From contig NZ_JAFEVR010000014.1 of the NCBI RefSeq assembly GCF_017352375.1, positions 62,001 to 126,000 on the forward strand: a stretch of 64,000 bases of DNA. Reading direction: 5' to 3'. The notes beneath the pieces are model-generated. The model was not told where the DNA came from. It searched no databases and worked only from the letters and a program-made list of their open reading frames with translations. The DNA comes from Mycolicibacterium sp. S2-37. GTDB taxonomy: Bacteria > Actinomycetota > Actinomycetes > Mycobacteriales > Mycobacteriaceae. The position numbers and the translations under genes are program-made. Below, piece after piece: positions 35,077-43,869 of this stretch; position 1 is the first letter of the stretch, and every line of letters starts with the position of its first letter.

Positions 35077-35685
35077 TCAGTGCCCCCCGGCTTCGCCCCC
35101 GTGTTCGCCCTCGGAGCTGCCCTCGAACTCCTGGCCCTCCTGGGGGCTGTCGCGCCGCGGGGCTTCGCCCGCCGAGATCGGCACCTGCACGGTGACGTCG
35201 CCGCTGCGCTGGAAGGTGAAGGTGAACGGGTAGGTCAGCCCGTTGGTGATCGGTTTGGTCAGCGACACGTCAACGGTCAGCGGGGTCGCCGGATCGACGC
35301 TCTCGAGCGCGGCGATCTGACCGTCGGGCTCCCCGGCGATCAGCACCCCGTTCGCGGGGACGGTGGTGTCGCCCCGCAGCGGCACCGAACCGACATCGGA
35401 GCGGATGGAGACCAGCCGGTCGGGCTCGTCGGGCGAGTTGTTCGCCGCCACGAAGAGCAGCTCGACCTCGCTGCCCGGCCGCACGTAGTCCGACGTCTGC
35501 GGCGCGCGCAGGTGGACGTTACGCAGCGCGATGGAGCCGGCGCCGGCGTTCACGCCGTTGACGGCGGCCTCCTGCGTCGCGGTCTGGGAGATCTGTCCGG
35601 CGCCGCATGCGGTGAGGCCCACGGCCAGGGCGCAGGCCGCCAGCGCCGGGATCACGGCAGAAGCGCGTGGTGCGAAGCGGTTCAC
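35077..35685 (-). CDS. lpqE: Lipoprotein LpqE
   Basis: A 202-residue lipoprotein with the lipobox AVGLTAC, then a beta-sandwich-like domain resembling the DUF461/copper-chaperone PCu(A)C class, though its Met/His copper motif is not obvious. The C-terminal tail is acidic and His/Gly-rich (EGEHGGEAGGH). GTG 35685 has an AGGAGG ribosome site 5 nt upstream. Same place, between radA and carD, as in M. tuberculosis. Confidence 0.85.
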   Translation of the reverse strand: MNRFAPRASAVIPALAACALAVGLTACGAGQISQTATQEAAVNGVNAGAGSIALRNVHLRAPQTSDYVRPGSEVELLFVAANNSPDEPDRLVSIRSDVGSVPLRGDTTVPANGVLIAGEPDGQIAALESVDPATPLTVDVSLTKPITNGLTYPFTFTFQRSGDVTVQVPISAGEAPRRDSPQEGQEFEGSSEGEHGGEAGGH

Positions 35686-36040
35686 TCAAGCCTCCTGCAG
35701 GGGGTCGCCCAACTGTCGATCCACAGTTCGACTATGCAGAGTAGTAGGTCACCGCACACGCCGGCCACCGTGGGGCACGCGGCGAACCCGGACGGCGCAT
35801 CCCGGGCGCGGCGTCCGCGGCGCTAAGTGCGTTGTGCGGCACCTGCTGCCGGGCGTTCGCGACCGCCCCGGCGAGGCGGTAATGGGGTTTCCGGCAACGC
35901 CGCCGGAGGCGGTCGCCTTGCACGGATTCGAAAGCCTGTCAACCCCTGTCCACCATCCGTTGTGCCCCTGACCTGCATAGTTAATCCCCGCCCTGCAGAG
36001 TCGCGTGTTAGCATGGACACGTGAAAGGGGCTCGAATCTG
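35686..36040. other. lpqE-carD intergenic region
   Basis: 355 nt between divergent genes. It holds a 6-bp hairpin (35890-35907) and, at the right end, the carD promoter and a six-codon upstream frame. No tRNA, small RNA or convincing protein gene was found; open frames here cross into carD or lpqE in the wrong frame. Confidence 0.5.
36009..36014 (+). promoter_or_regulatory. -10 element upstream of the carD leader frame
   Basis: TAGCAT ends 6 nt before GTG 36021, suggesting the mRNA begins at that GTG. Confidence 0.5.
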
Positions 36041-36041
36041 A
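36021..36041 (+). CDS. Putative six-codon leader peptide before carD
   Basis: GTG AAA GGG GCT CGA ATC TGA encodes M-K-G-A-R-I. The stop shares one base with the carD ATG (TGATG). The frame begins 6 nt after TAGCAT, so it could be translated from a leaderless end and couple to carD. Predicted from sequence only. Confidence 0.4.
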   Translation: MKGARI

Positions 36042-36529
36042 TGATTTTCAAGGTCGGAGACACCGTTGTATATCCACACCACGGTGCTGCGTTGATCGAT
36101 GCGATCGAAACCCGAACCATCAAAGGCGAGCAGAAGGAATACCTCGTCTTGAAGGTCGCCCAGGGCGACCTCACGGTTCGAGTGCCCGCTGACAACGCCG
36201 AATATGTGGGTGTGCGCGACGTGGTCGGGCAGGAGGGTCTCGACAAGGTCTTCCAGGTGCTGCGGGCCCCGCACACCGAAGAGCCCACGAACTGGTCGCG
36301 CCGTTACAAGGCCAACCTCGAGAAGCTCGCCTCCGGTGATGTGAACAAGGTCGCCGAGGTGGTTCGCGATCTGTGGCGCCGCGACCAGGAGCGCGGCCTG
36401 TCCGCCGGTGAGAAGCGCATGCTCGCCAAGGCCCGGCAGATCCTGGTGGGTGAGCTCGCGCTCGCCGAGAACACCGATGACGAGAAGGCCGCGACCATCC
36501 TCGACGAGGCACTCGCCGCCGCTTCCTGA
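36041..36529 (+). CDS. carD: RNA polymerase-binding transcription factor CarD
   Basis: A 162-residue essential activator that stabilises open complexes, notably at rRNA promoters. The N-terminal RNAP-interaction domain (MIFKVGDTVVYPHHGAA) and the C-terminal DNA-binding helical domain with the conserved Trp (NWSRRYKANLEKLASG) are intact. A GGGG-containing ribosome site lies 11 nt upstream. ispD begins 5 nt after its stop, so they are co-transcribed. Confidence 0.97.
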   Translation: MIFKVGDTVVYPHHGAALIDAIETRTIKGEQKEYLVLKVAQGDLTVRVPADNAEYVGVRDVVGQEGLDKVFQVLRAPHTEEPTNWSRRYKANLEKLASGDVNKVAEVVRDLWRRDQERGLSAGEKRMLAKARQILVGELALAENTDDEKAATILDEALAAAS

Positions 36530-36534
36530 AGCCG

Positions 36535-37215
36535 ATGACGACTGTGGCCGTTGTCCCCGCCGCGGGATCCGGTCAACGACTCGGTGCCGGAACCCCGAAG
36601 GCATTCGTCAGCCTGGGCGGACGCCCCATGCTCGAATGGGCCATCGCCGGCCTTCGGGACTCCGGCGTCGTCGACTCCATCGTCGTCGCGGTACCGCCCA
36701 ACCGGACCGATGAGGCAGAACTCGTCTTCGGCCGGGACGCGATCATCGTCGCCGGCGGCGCCGAGCGCACCGAATCGGTGCGCCTGGCGCTCGCCGCCAT
36801 CGCCGACGCCGACCTCGTCCTCGTCCACGACGCCGCACGGGCACTGACGCCACCGTCGCTGGTGGTGCGCGTGGTCGAGGCGTTGGAGTCGGGTCACACC
36901 GCGGTGGTGCCGGCGTTGCCGGTCGCCGACACGATCAAGGCCGTCGACGCCAACGGCGCCGTACTCGGCACACCCGAACGGGCGGGCCTGCGGGCCGTGC
37001 AGACCCCGCAGGGCTTCCACATCGACGCGCTGCGCCGGGCTTACGCGCGGGCCGGCGATTCTTCTTTCAGTCAGGGCTTCACCGACGACGCCTCGATGGT
37101 CGAGCACACCGGCGGCCAGGTGCAGGTGGTCGAGGGCGACCCACTGGCATTCAAGATCACCACTCCGCTGGACCTCATGCTGGCCGAGGCCGTACTGGCC
37201 GGGGCCGCAACGTGA
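36535..37215 (+). CDS. ispD: 2-C-methyl-D-erythritol 4-phosphate cytidylyltransferase
   Basis: Third MEP-pathway enzyme, making CDP-ME. It is 226 residues; the nucleotide-binding VVPAAGSGQRLG and active-site VHDAARALTPP motifs are present. Its stop overlaps the ispF GTG by 4 nt. Confidence 0.97.
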   Translation: MTTVAVVPAAGSGQRLGAGTPKAFVSLGGRPMLEWAIAGLRDSGVVDSIVVAVPPNRTDEAELVFGRDAIIVAGGAERTESVRLALAAIADADLVLVHDAARALTPPSLVVRVVEALESGHTAVVPALPVADTIKAVDANGAVLGTPERAGLRAVQTPQGFHIDALRRAYARAGDSSFSQGFTDDASMVEHTGGQVQVVEGDPLAFKITTPLDLMLAEAVLAGAAT

Positions 37216-37688
37216 CGCTGCCCAGGGTCGGCCTCGGCACGGACGTGCACCCGGTCGAAGCCGGCAGGCCCTGCTGGTTGCTCGGTCTGTACTTCGCCGA
37301 GGCAGACGGATGCGCCGGCCATTCGGACGGCGACGTCGGCGCCCACGCCCTCTGTGACGCGCTGCTCAGCGCGGCCGGTCTCGGCGACCTCGGTGAGGTG
37401 TTCGGAACCGGGCGCCCGGAATGGGAGGGCGTCAGCGGCGCCGACATGCTGCGCCACGTCCGCGGTCTGCTGCGCGATGCCGGTGTGCGGGTCGGCAACG
37501 CCACGGTGCAGATCATCGGCAACCGGCCGAAGATCGGGCCGCGCCGGGCCGAGGCGCAGCAGTTGCTGTCCGAGTTGGTCGGCGCCCCGGTCTCGGTGTC
37601 GGCGACCACCACCGACGGGTTGGGGCTGACCGGCAGGGGCGAAGGGCTGGCCGCGATCGCCACCGCTCTCGTGGTCGATGAGGGTTGA
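37212..37688 (+). CDS. ispF: 2-C-methyl-D-erythritol 2,4-cyclodiphosphate synthase
   Basis: Fifth MEP-pathway enzyme. It is 158 residues; metal site GLGTDVHPVE (Asp, His) and GHSDGDVGAHALCDALL. Overlap with ispD at GTG 37212. cysS follows with its own promoter inside the ispF end region. Confidence 0.97.
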   Translation: MTLPRVGLGTDVHPVEAGRPCWLLGLYFAEADGCAGHSDGDVGAHALCDALLSAAGLGDLGEVFGTGRPEWEGVSGADMLRHVRGLLRDAGVRVGNATVQIIGNRPKIGPRRAEAQQLLSELVGAPVSVSATTTDGLGLTGRGEGLAAIATALVVDEG

Positions 37689-37703
37689 CGGCGATCAGGC
37701 CGG

Positions 37704-37709
37704 TAAGCT
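37704..37709 (+). promoter_or_regulatory. -10 element of cysS (leaderless)
   Basis: TAAGCT, 8 nt before GTG 37718; part of TAAGCTGGCAC, identical to the lysS promoter. Confidence 0.55.
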
Positions 37710-37717
37710 GGCACGTC

Positions 37718-39145
37718 GTGACCGATCGCGCCGGCCTGCGGCTCTACGACACCATGACCGGTGCCGTGCGCGACTTCGAGCCGGTCCGGCCCGGCCACGT
37801 CTCGATCTACCTCTGCGGCGCGACCGTTCAGGGCCTGCCCCACATCGGCCACGTCCGCAGCGGCGTGGCGTTCGACGTGTTGCGGCGCTGGTTGACCGCC
37901 AAGGGTTTTGACGTCGCCTTCATCCGCAACGTCACCGATATCGACGACAAGATCCTGATCAAAGCCGCCGACGCCGGCCGGCCGTGGTGGGAGTGGGCGG
38001 CGACGTTCGAGCGGGCTTTCAGCGCCGCCTACGACGCGCTCGGTGTGCTTCCGCCGTCGGCCGAACCGCGCGCCACCGGTCACATCACCCAGATGGTCGA
38101 GCTGATCGAGCGGCTGATCGAGCGGGGCCATGCCTACCCGGCCAATCCCGGTGGCCAGGGTGACGTCTACTTCGACGTGCTCAGCTGCTCGGAGTACGGG
38201 CGGTTGTCCGGTCACCGCATCGACGACGTGCACCAGGGCGAGGGCGTCACCGACGGAAAGCGCGATCAGCGTGACTTCACGCTGTGGAAGAGCGCCAAAC
38301 CGGGCGAACCGCACTGGCCGACGCCATGGGGTCCCGGCCGGCCCGGATGGCACACCGAATGCGTCGCGATGTGCGAGGCCTATCTCGGTTCTGAATTCGA
38401 CATCCATTGCGGCGGAATGGATCTGGTGTTTCCACACCACGAGAACGAGATCGCTCAGGCCAACGCCGCCGGCGACGCGTTCGCCCGCTACTGGCTGCAC
38501 AACGGCTGGGTCACCATGGGCGGCGAGAAGATGAGCAAGTCGCTGGGCAACGTGCTGTCGATTCCGGCGGTGCTGCAGCGGGTCCGGCCGGCCGAGCTGC
38601 GCTACTACCTGGGCAGCGCGCACTACCGGTCGATGCTCGAGTTCTCCGAGACGGCCCTGCAGGACGCCGCGAAGGCCTACGCCGGTATCGAGGACTTCCT
38701 GCACCGCGTGCGCCGCCGCGTCGGCACGGTGGTGCCCGGTGAGTGGACACCCCGGTTCGCCGAGGCACTCGACGACGACCTGTCGGTGCCGATCGCGCTG
38801 TCGGAGGTGCACGCCGCACGCGCCGAGGGCAACCGCGCACTCGACACCGGCGACCACGAGACGGCGATGACCCAGGCCCGCAATATCCGCGCCATGATGG
38901 GCATCCTCGGCTGCGATCCGCTCGACGAGCGCTGGGAGTCGCGGGACGAGACGTCCGCCGCGTTGGCCGCGGTCGATGTGCTGGTGCACTGGGCGCTGCA
39001 GAGCCGGGCCGAGGCCCGCAGCCGCCGCGACTGGGCCACCGCCGACCAGATCCGAGACCGCCTCAAAGAGGCCGGTATCGAGGTCACCGACACCGCCGAC
39101 GGACCGCAATGGTCGCTCCTCGACGGCGACAGCAAGGACTCCTGA
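37718..39145 (+). CDS. cysS: Cysteinyl-tRNA synthetase
   Basis: A 475-residue class I synthetase with HIGH as LPHIGHVRSG and KMSKS (GGEKMSKSLG). The zinc site includes the early Cys (YLCGATV) and HCGGMDLVFPHHENE. GTG 37718 fits both the family N-terminus (TDRAGLRLYDT) and the leaderless promoter. The frame extends to 37685 but that region overlaps ispF. Confidence 0.96.
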   Translation: MTDRAGLRLYDTMTGAVRDFEPVRPGHVSIYLCGATVQGLPHIGHVRSGVAFDVLRRWLTAKGFDVAFIRNVTDIDDKILIKAADAGRPWWEWAATFERAFSAAYDALGVLPPSAEPRATGHITQMVELIERLIERGHAYPANPGGQGDVYFDVLSCSEYGRLSGHRIDDVHQGEGVTDGKRDQRDFTLWKSAKPGEPHWPTPWGPGRPGWHTECVAMCEAYLGSEFDIHCGGMDLVFPHHENEIAQANAAGDAFARYWLHNGWVTMGGEKMSKSLGNVLSIPAVLQRVRPAELRYYLGSAHYRSMLEFSETALQDAAKAYAGIEDFLHRVRRRVGTVVPGEWTPRFAEALDDDLSVPIALSEVHAARAEGNRALDTGDHETAMTQARNIRAMMGILGCDPLDERWESRDETSAALAAVDVLVHWALQSRAEARSRRDWATADQIRDRLKEAGIEVTDTADGPQWSLLDGDSKDS

Positions 39146-39146
39146 C

Positions 39147-40091
39147 GTGGCCGGTAATTCGAAGCGCCGTGGTGCGGTGCGCAAAGAGGGCACCAAGAAG
39201 GGCCCGACCGTCGGTTCGGGTGGTGTCCGCCGCAGAGGACTGGCCGGCCGCGGCGCGACACCGCCCGCCCATCAGCGGCCGCACCACCCGGCGGCAAAGA
39301 AGGCCGCCAAGGCGGCCAAACAGCAGCAGCGGCGTCAGGTCAGGAAGACCGACGAGACCGAACTCGTGCTCGGCCGCAATCCGGTGGTCGAGTGTCTGCG
39401 CGCCCACGTCCCCGCGACGGCGCTGTACGTCGCGCTCGGGACCGAGGCCGACGAGCGTGTGACCGAATCCGTGCAGATCGCCGCGGACGCCGGTATCCCG
39501 ATTCTCGAGGTGCCACGGCCCGATCTGGATCGGATGAGTTCCAACGCGCTGCACCAGGGCCTCGCACTCCAGGTGCCGCCGTACGACTACGCCCACCCCG
39601 ACGATCTGCTCGCCGCCGCCCGACGCGACGGGTCGCCGGCGCTGCTGGTCGCACTGGACAACATCTCCGATCCCCGCAATCTGGGCGCGATCGTCCGGTC
39701 GGTCGCCGCGTTCGGCGGGCACGGTGTGGTGATCCCGCAGCGCCGGTCGGCGTCGGTGACGGCGGTGGCGTGGCGGACCAGCGCCGGGGCGGCGGCACGG
39801 CTGCCGGTGGCGCGGGCGACGAATCTCACCAGGACGCTGAAGAGCCTGGCGGACAGCGGGATTCAGATCGTCGGGCTGGACGCCGGCGGCGACACCACGA
39901 TCGACGAGATCGATGCGACCGGACCGACCGTCGTCGTGGTCGGATCCGAGGGCAAGGGTCTGTCGCGGTTGGTGCGCGAGAACTGCGATGCGGTCGTATC
40001 GATCCCGATGGCCGGGCCCACGGAATCGCTGAACGCCTCGGTGGCCGCGGGTGTGGTGCTCGCCGAGATCGCCCGCCAGCGCAGGCAGTAG
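39147..40091 (+). CDS. rlmB: 23S rRNA (guanosine-2'-O) methyltransferase RlmB / TrmH family
   Basis: A 314-residue SPOUT methyltransferase. A basic Lys/Arg-rich N-terminal extension of about 65 residues precedes the substrate-binding domain, then the knot motifs NISDPRNLGAIVRS, VVGSEGKGLSRL and IPMAGPTESLNASVA. GTG 39147 is 1 nt after the cysS stop. Corresponds to Rv3579c. Confidence 0.93.
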   Translation: MAGNSKRRGAVRKEGTKKGPTVGSGGVRRRGLAGRGATPPAHQRPHHPAAKKAAKAAKQQQRRQVRKTDETELVLGRNPVVECLRAHVPATALYVALGTEADERVTESVQIAADAGIPILEVPRPDLDRMSSNALHQGLALQVPPYDYAHPDDLLAAARRDGSPALLVALDNISDPRNLGAIVRSVAAFGGHGVVIPQRRSASVTAVAWRTSAGAAARLPVARATNLTRTLKSLADSGIQIVGLDAGGDTTIDEIDATGPTVVVVGSEGKGLSRLVRENCDAVVSIPMAGPTESLNASVAAGVVLAEIARQRRQ

Positions 40092-40094
40092 CGC

Positions 40095-40856
40095 TCAGCG
40101 CACCCGGGTCAGCGCCGTCGACTTCGGCTCGACGCCGTCGCCCGGCGTCATCCGCCGCAGCCGCCGGACGATCCACGGCGCCGCGAACGCCGCCGCCCAG
40201 CGCATGTTGGCGAACGCGGTGGTGCTCGGCGTGGGCATCGGCACGAACGTGGGTGCCGCAGCGTCGGCCGCCGCCGCGGGCAGCGCCTCGAGTACCCGTC
40301 CGGCCATCACCTCGTGGCCGAGCGGGGACAGGTGAACCCGGTCGCGGTCCCACAGCCGGGGGTCGCGGAACTCGTCGAACCGCCAGAAGTCCACCAGACC
40401 GATGCCGATATCGTCGGCGATGGAGCGCAGGAGTTCGTTGTAGATGGCACCGCGGCCGCGCAACCCGCGAAACAGCGGTTTGGCGCCGAGGTCCGGGGCC
40501 GTGAAGGCGAGCACCATGGCACCGGTCTGACGCAGCCGCTTGAGGCCTTCGGCGTAGCGCTCCATCATCCCGTCGATGTCCACGCTCAGCGCCATCAGAT
40601 CGTTCATGCCGGCGTACACGGTGACGAGGTCGGGTTCGAGGAGTTCGGCGGCCGGCACCTGGGCGGTCAGGATGTCGTCCATGACGCGGCCACGCACCGC
40701 GAAATTGGCGTAGCCGAAGTCGGGATTGGCCGCGGCCAGCGCGCCGGCCACCCGGTCGGCCCAGCCACGTATTCCATTCCTGCTGCCGGGGTGCGGATCG
40801 CCGATCCCCTCGGTGAAGGAATCCCCCAGCGCGACGTATCTGCTGAACGGCACCAC
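40095..40856 (-). CDS. SGNH/GDSL-family hydrolase
   Basis: A 253-residue lipase/esterase-like protein with block I YVALGDSFTEGIG, block III YAGMNDL and block V DRVHLSPLGH, all catalytic residues present. No signal peptide, so probably intracellular. Starts with tandem GTGs (40856, 40853). Substrate unknown. Confidence 0.88.
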   Translation of the reverse strand: MVPFSRYVALGDSFTEGIGDPHPGSRNGIRGWADRVAGALAAANPDFGYANFAVRGRVMDDILTAQVPAAELLEPDLVTVYAGMNDLMALSVDIDGMMERYAEGLKRLRQTGAMVLAFTAPDLGAKPLFRGLRGRGAIYNELLRSIADDIGIGLVDFWRFDEFRDPRLWDRDRVHLSPLGHEVMAGRVLEALPAAAADAAAPTFVPMPTPSTTAFANMRWAAAFAAPWIVRRLRRMTPGDGVEPKSTALTRVR

Positions 40857-40905
40857 GGAACTCCATTGTGCCGACCCCGGCGGGATTCTGCTCGCTACGC
40901 CACGG

Positions 40906-42144
40906 TCACACGCCGAAGAGCTTGATTCCTGTCCACAGCGCGAGCACGCACGCCACCAGGGTGATCGGCACGGTCGCCAACCCGATCGCGCTGAATCGGA
41001 CCACCCCGGCGGGTACGTCCGACTTGCCGACGGCGTTGCGCCACAACAGGTTCGCCAGCGAACCCAGATAGGTCAGATTGGGGCCGACGTTCACGCCGAT
41101 CAGTACCGCCAGCACGACGGCCGGTCCTGCGCCGGAAACCAGGGGCAGCAGCACCAGGACCGCGGGCAGGTTGTTGACCACGTTGGACAGCAGCGCGGCC
41201 ACGGCGGCGATGCCCAGTAGTGCGGGTAGTGAGTCGCCCCGGGGCAGTACGTCGGCCATCACCTCGTCGAGACCGTGGCGCATCACCGCGTCGACCACGA
41301 CTCCGAGACACAGCACGAAGGCGCAGAACGGCAGGTTGGCCGAGCGGACGATGCCGGTGAGGGTGCTGCGGCGACGGACCAGACTGCGCGCCCCCAGGAC
41401 GCTCGCACCCGCGAGCGCCGCCCAGGCGGGGGATAGACCGAACAGCGAGATCACCGCGAACCCGGCGAGGGTGAGCCCGAGCACCGTCAGCACGAAGACC
41501 GGCAGCTCCGCCTGCGGGAGCGCTTCGGCGCGCTGCGGCTCGACCCGCAGCTCATGCCGGAACACCCACCGGAAGACCAGGTACTCACACACCAGCGCCG
41601 CCAGCCAGGGCATCGTCATGAGCGCGGCGAAGTCCAGGAACGACAGTCCCGCAGCCGCGAACGCCAGCAGGTTCGTCAGATTCGACACCGGCAGCAGCAG
41701 CGATGCGCTGTTGGCCAGATGCGCGGTGGCGTAGGCGTGCGGTGCCGCCGGTACCCGCAGCGTGCGCGCGGTGGCCAGCACGACCGGGGTGAGCAGCACG
41801 ACGGTGGCGTCGAGGCTCAGGATCGCGGTGACGCCCGCGGCGACGACGAACACGATGCCCAGCAGCCGCCGCGGATCGCCTGCGCCCCACCGCGCCATCA
41901 GCACCCCCGCGGCGTGGAACAGGCCCTCGTCGTCACACAATTGCGCGAGCACGAGCACCGCGGCGAGGAAGGCGACCACCGGGAACAGCCGCGCGACCTC
42001 GGCCGCGGCGTCGTCGAACGAGGTGACGCCGGTGGCCAGCAGCAGTCCGGCCGCCGGGACGGCGACCACCGCCTCGGCCAGGCCGCGCGGACGGATCAGA
42101 GCGAACGCCAGCACGCCGGCGAGCACCACGAGCGCGAGGGTCAA
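40906..42144 (-). CDS. ArsB/SLC13-type membrane transporter (ArsB2-like)
   Basis: A 412-residue integral membrane protein with about ten helices, of the ion transporter superfamily that includes ArsB and citrate transporters. Markers are LSLDATVVLLTPVV, LVTGNTS-like SNVVNNLPAVLVLLPL and VGPNLTYLGSLANLLW. It matches the position of M. tuberculosis arsB2 (Rv3578). Arsenite is the named substrate by homology, but no ars regulator or reductase is near, so the substrate is uncertain. Confidence 0.82.
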   Translation of the reverse strand: MTLALVVLAGVLAFALIRPRGLAEAVVAVPAAGLLLATGVTSFDDAAAEVARLFPVVAFLAAVLVLAQLCDDEGLFHAAGVLMARWGAGDPRRLLGIVFVVAAGVTAILSLDATVVLLTPVVLATARTLRVPAAPHAYATAHLANSASLLLPVSNLTNLLAFAAAGLSFLDFAALMTMPWLAALVCEYLVFRWVFRHELRVEPQRAEALPQAELPVFVLTVLGLTLAGFAVISLFGLSPAWAALAGASVLGARSLVRRRSTLTGIVRSANLPFCAFVLCLGVVVDAVMRHGLDEVMADVLPRGDSLPALLGIAAVAALLSNVVNNLPAVLVLLPLVSGAGPAVVLAVLIGVNVGPNLTYLGSLANLLWRNAVGKSDVPAGVVRFSAIGLATVPITLVACVLALWTGIKLFGV

Positions 42145-42211
42145 CCGCGGGTCCTTTCCACCAGCCGGAGCGCCGGTGGGTCAGGCTAGCCGAGGGGCCT
42201 TGGCGCCGATG

Positions 42212-42667
42212 TCAGCCCTGCGCGGCGGTCCAGGCGTAGGGCAGGAACTTGCCGTCGAGGGTCACCACCACCCGGTCGCCGTCCGGATGCGGTTTGCGCT
42301 CCACGTCGAGGCTGAAGTTGATGGCACTCATGATGCCGTCGCCGAACTCCTCACCGATGATCTCTTTGATCGCGCCGCCGTACACCTGCAGCACTTCGTA
42401 GAAGCGGTAGATGGTCGGATCGGTGGGCACCGCGGTGGGCAGCCCACCACGCATCGGCACGGCGGCCAGCACCGGCACCGCCGACTCGTCGAGTCCGAGG
42501 ATCTCCACGAGGACCGTGCCGGATTCGACGGGGATCGGGTGCTGGCCCAGGAGCGCGGCCACCGTCCAGACCACGGGCCGGTCGATCGCGTCGGCGAGGT
42601 GCTGCCAGGACAGCCCCTTGGCCAGCCGGGCGGCGATGATCTGCTCGGTGATCTCGGCGCGGGTCAT
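42212..42667 (-). CDS. cynS: Cyanate hydratase (cyanase)
   Basis: Converts cyanate and bicarbonate to ammonia and two CO2, detoxifying cyanate and freeing nitrogen. It is 151 residues with the N-terminal helix-turn-helix-like dimerisation domain and the catalytic residues Arg88, Glu91 (YRFYEV) and Ser114 (GIMSAINFSL), offset by 8 from E. coli CynS. ATG 42667 overlaps the FNT stop by 4 nt, so the two are translated together. No CynR or ABC cyanate importer is adjacent. Confidence 0.95.
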   Translation of the reverse strand: MTRAEITEQIIAARLAKGLSWQHLADAIDRPVVWTVAALLGQHPIPVESGTVLVEILGLDESAVPVLAAVPMRGGLPTAVPTDPTIYRFYEVLQVYGGAIKEIIGEEFGDGIMSAINFSLDVERKPHPDGDRVVVTLDGKFLPYAWTAAQG

Positions 42668-43530
42668 GCGTTCGCCTCGGCGGGAATCTTGAAGTCGGCG
42701 GGATCGGCGGGGCGGTTCCATTCGACGGCGGTGCGTGCGTGCGTGGCGTACAGCGTCAGCCCGACGAAGGTGAGGCCACCCACGAGATTGCCGACGACGG
42801 TGGGAATCTCGTTCCAGATGAGATAGTCGGCGACCGAGAAATCGCCGCCCAGCATGAGGCCGGAGGGGAACAGGAACATGTTGACCACTGAATGCTCGAA
42901 GCCCATGTAGAAGAACAGCATGATGGGCATCCACATCGTGATCACCTTGCCGGAGACCGACGTCGACATCATCGCCGCGACCACGCCGGTGGAGACCATC
43001 CAGTTGCAGAGCACCCCGCGGATGAACAGCGTCAGCATTCCGGCCGCACCATGGTCGGCGTAGCCGACGGTGCGACTGGACCCGATCTCTCCGAGCCGCT
43101 GTCCGACTTCGTTCGGGTCGACGGTGAAGCCGTAGGTCAGGGTGATGGCGATCATCACTGCGACGGTCAGCGCCCCCAGCAGGTTCCCGAGGAAGACCAG
43201 CCCCCAGTTGCGCAGCATTGCGTTGACGGTTACCCCGCGTCGTTTGTCCAGAAGCGCGAGGGGAACGAGGGTGAACACCCCGGTGAGCAGGTCGAACCCC
43301 ATCAGGTAGAGCAGGCAGAAGCCGACGGGGAACAGGACCGCACCCAGCAGGGCGTTTCCGGTCTGGACGGTGATGGTCACCGCGAACGCGGCAGCCAGCG
43401 CGAGGATCGCGCCGGCCATATAGGCCCGGAGCACGGTGTCGCGGGTCGACATGAAGGCCTTCGCCTCGCCGGCATCGACCATCTTCGTGACGAACTGTCG
43501 CGGATCTACGTATGACATGGCGGTCAGCAT
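42664..43530 (-). CDS. Formate/nitrite transporter (FNT) family channel
   Basis: A 288-residue pentameric-channel-type protein with six helices. The FNT signature is seen in the conserved GALLGAVLFPVGFCLLY and LCNWMVSTGVV segments. It precedes cynS with a 4-nt overlap, so cyanate, bicarbonate or nitrite are candidate cargoes. ATG 43530 is preferred for its GGAGAG ribosome site; ATG 43518 (MSYVD) is an alternative. Confidence 0.9.
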   Translation of the reverse strand: MLTAMSYVDPRQFVTKMVDAGEAKAFMSTRDTVLRAYMAGAILALAAAFAVTITVQTGNALLGAVLFPVGFCLLYLMGFDLLTGVFTLVPLALLDKRRGVTVNAMLRNWGLVFLGNLLGALTVAVMIAITLTYGFTVDPNEVGQRLGEIGSSRTVGYADHGAAGMLTLFIRGVLCNWMVSTGVVAAMMSTSVSGKVITMWMPIMLFFYMGFEHSVVNMFLFPSGLMLGGDFSVADYLIWNEIPTVVGNLVGGLTFVGLTLYATHARTAVEWNRPADPADFKIPAEANA

Positions 43531-43869
43531 GTCGGCTCTCCGTGTCGGCGATGTGAAACGAACGAGAGGATCACGTCACGTTTCGTTCACACCGCGCGCC
43601 CACCGGTTGTGAGTCCGGCCTTCCGATGATGCCGACTCCACGGGCGGGTCGCCGGGAATTCATTCAGCAGCAGCGCGTTTGAGGGCTTCATCGATCGCTG
43701 TTCCCCACAAGGGTGAGCAGATGCTCAGCATCAGGGGTCATTTTCGTTGCGGCAGGCGCGATGTGATGCCGATGTAACACGAATCGTTCGTAGCTGTGCG
43801 AGCATCGTGTACTTCCCGGCGACGCGCGCCGTGACCGAGTTGGGTCATCGACTGAACGGAGACATCCTC
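43531..43869. other. FNT-AGCS intergenic region
   Basis: 339 nt between divergent genes. It carries the imperfect inverted repeat at 43553-43590 close to the FNT start. No gene seen; antisense frames continue into the AGCS gene and are shadows. Confidence 0.5.
43553..43590. promoter_or_regulatory. Imperfect inverted repeat upstream of FNT-cynS
   Basis: Arms GTGAAACGAACG (43553-43564) and CGTTTCGTTCAC (43579-43590) match at 9 of 12. The right arm contains AC-N9-AC spacing as in GlnR sites. It could be a nitrogen or cyanate operator; unproven. Confidence 0.4.

Noticed and set aside
35890..35940. A tRNA-like TTCGAAA stretch before carD
   Set aside because: No acceptor stem, D-arm or anticodon arm can be built around it.
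37175..39196. A 673-codon minus-strand frame opposite cysS
   Set aside because: Antisense shadow of cysS and ispF.
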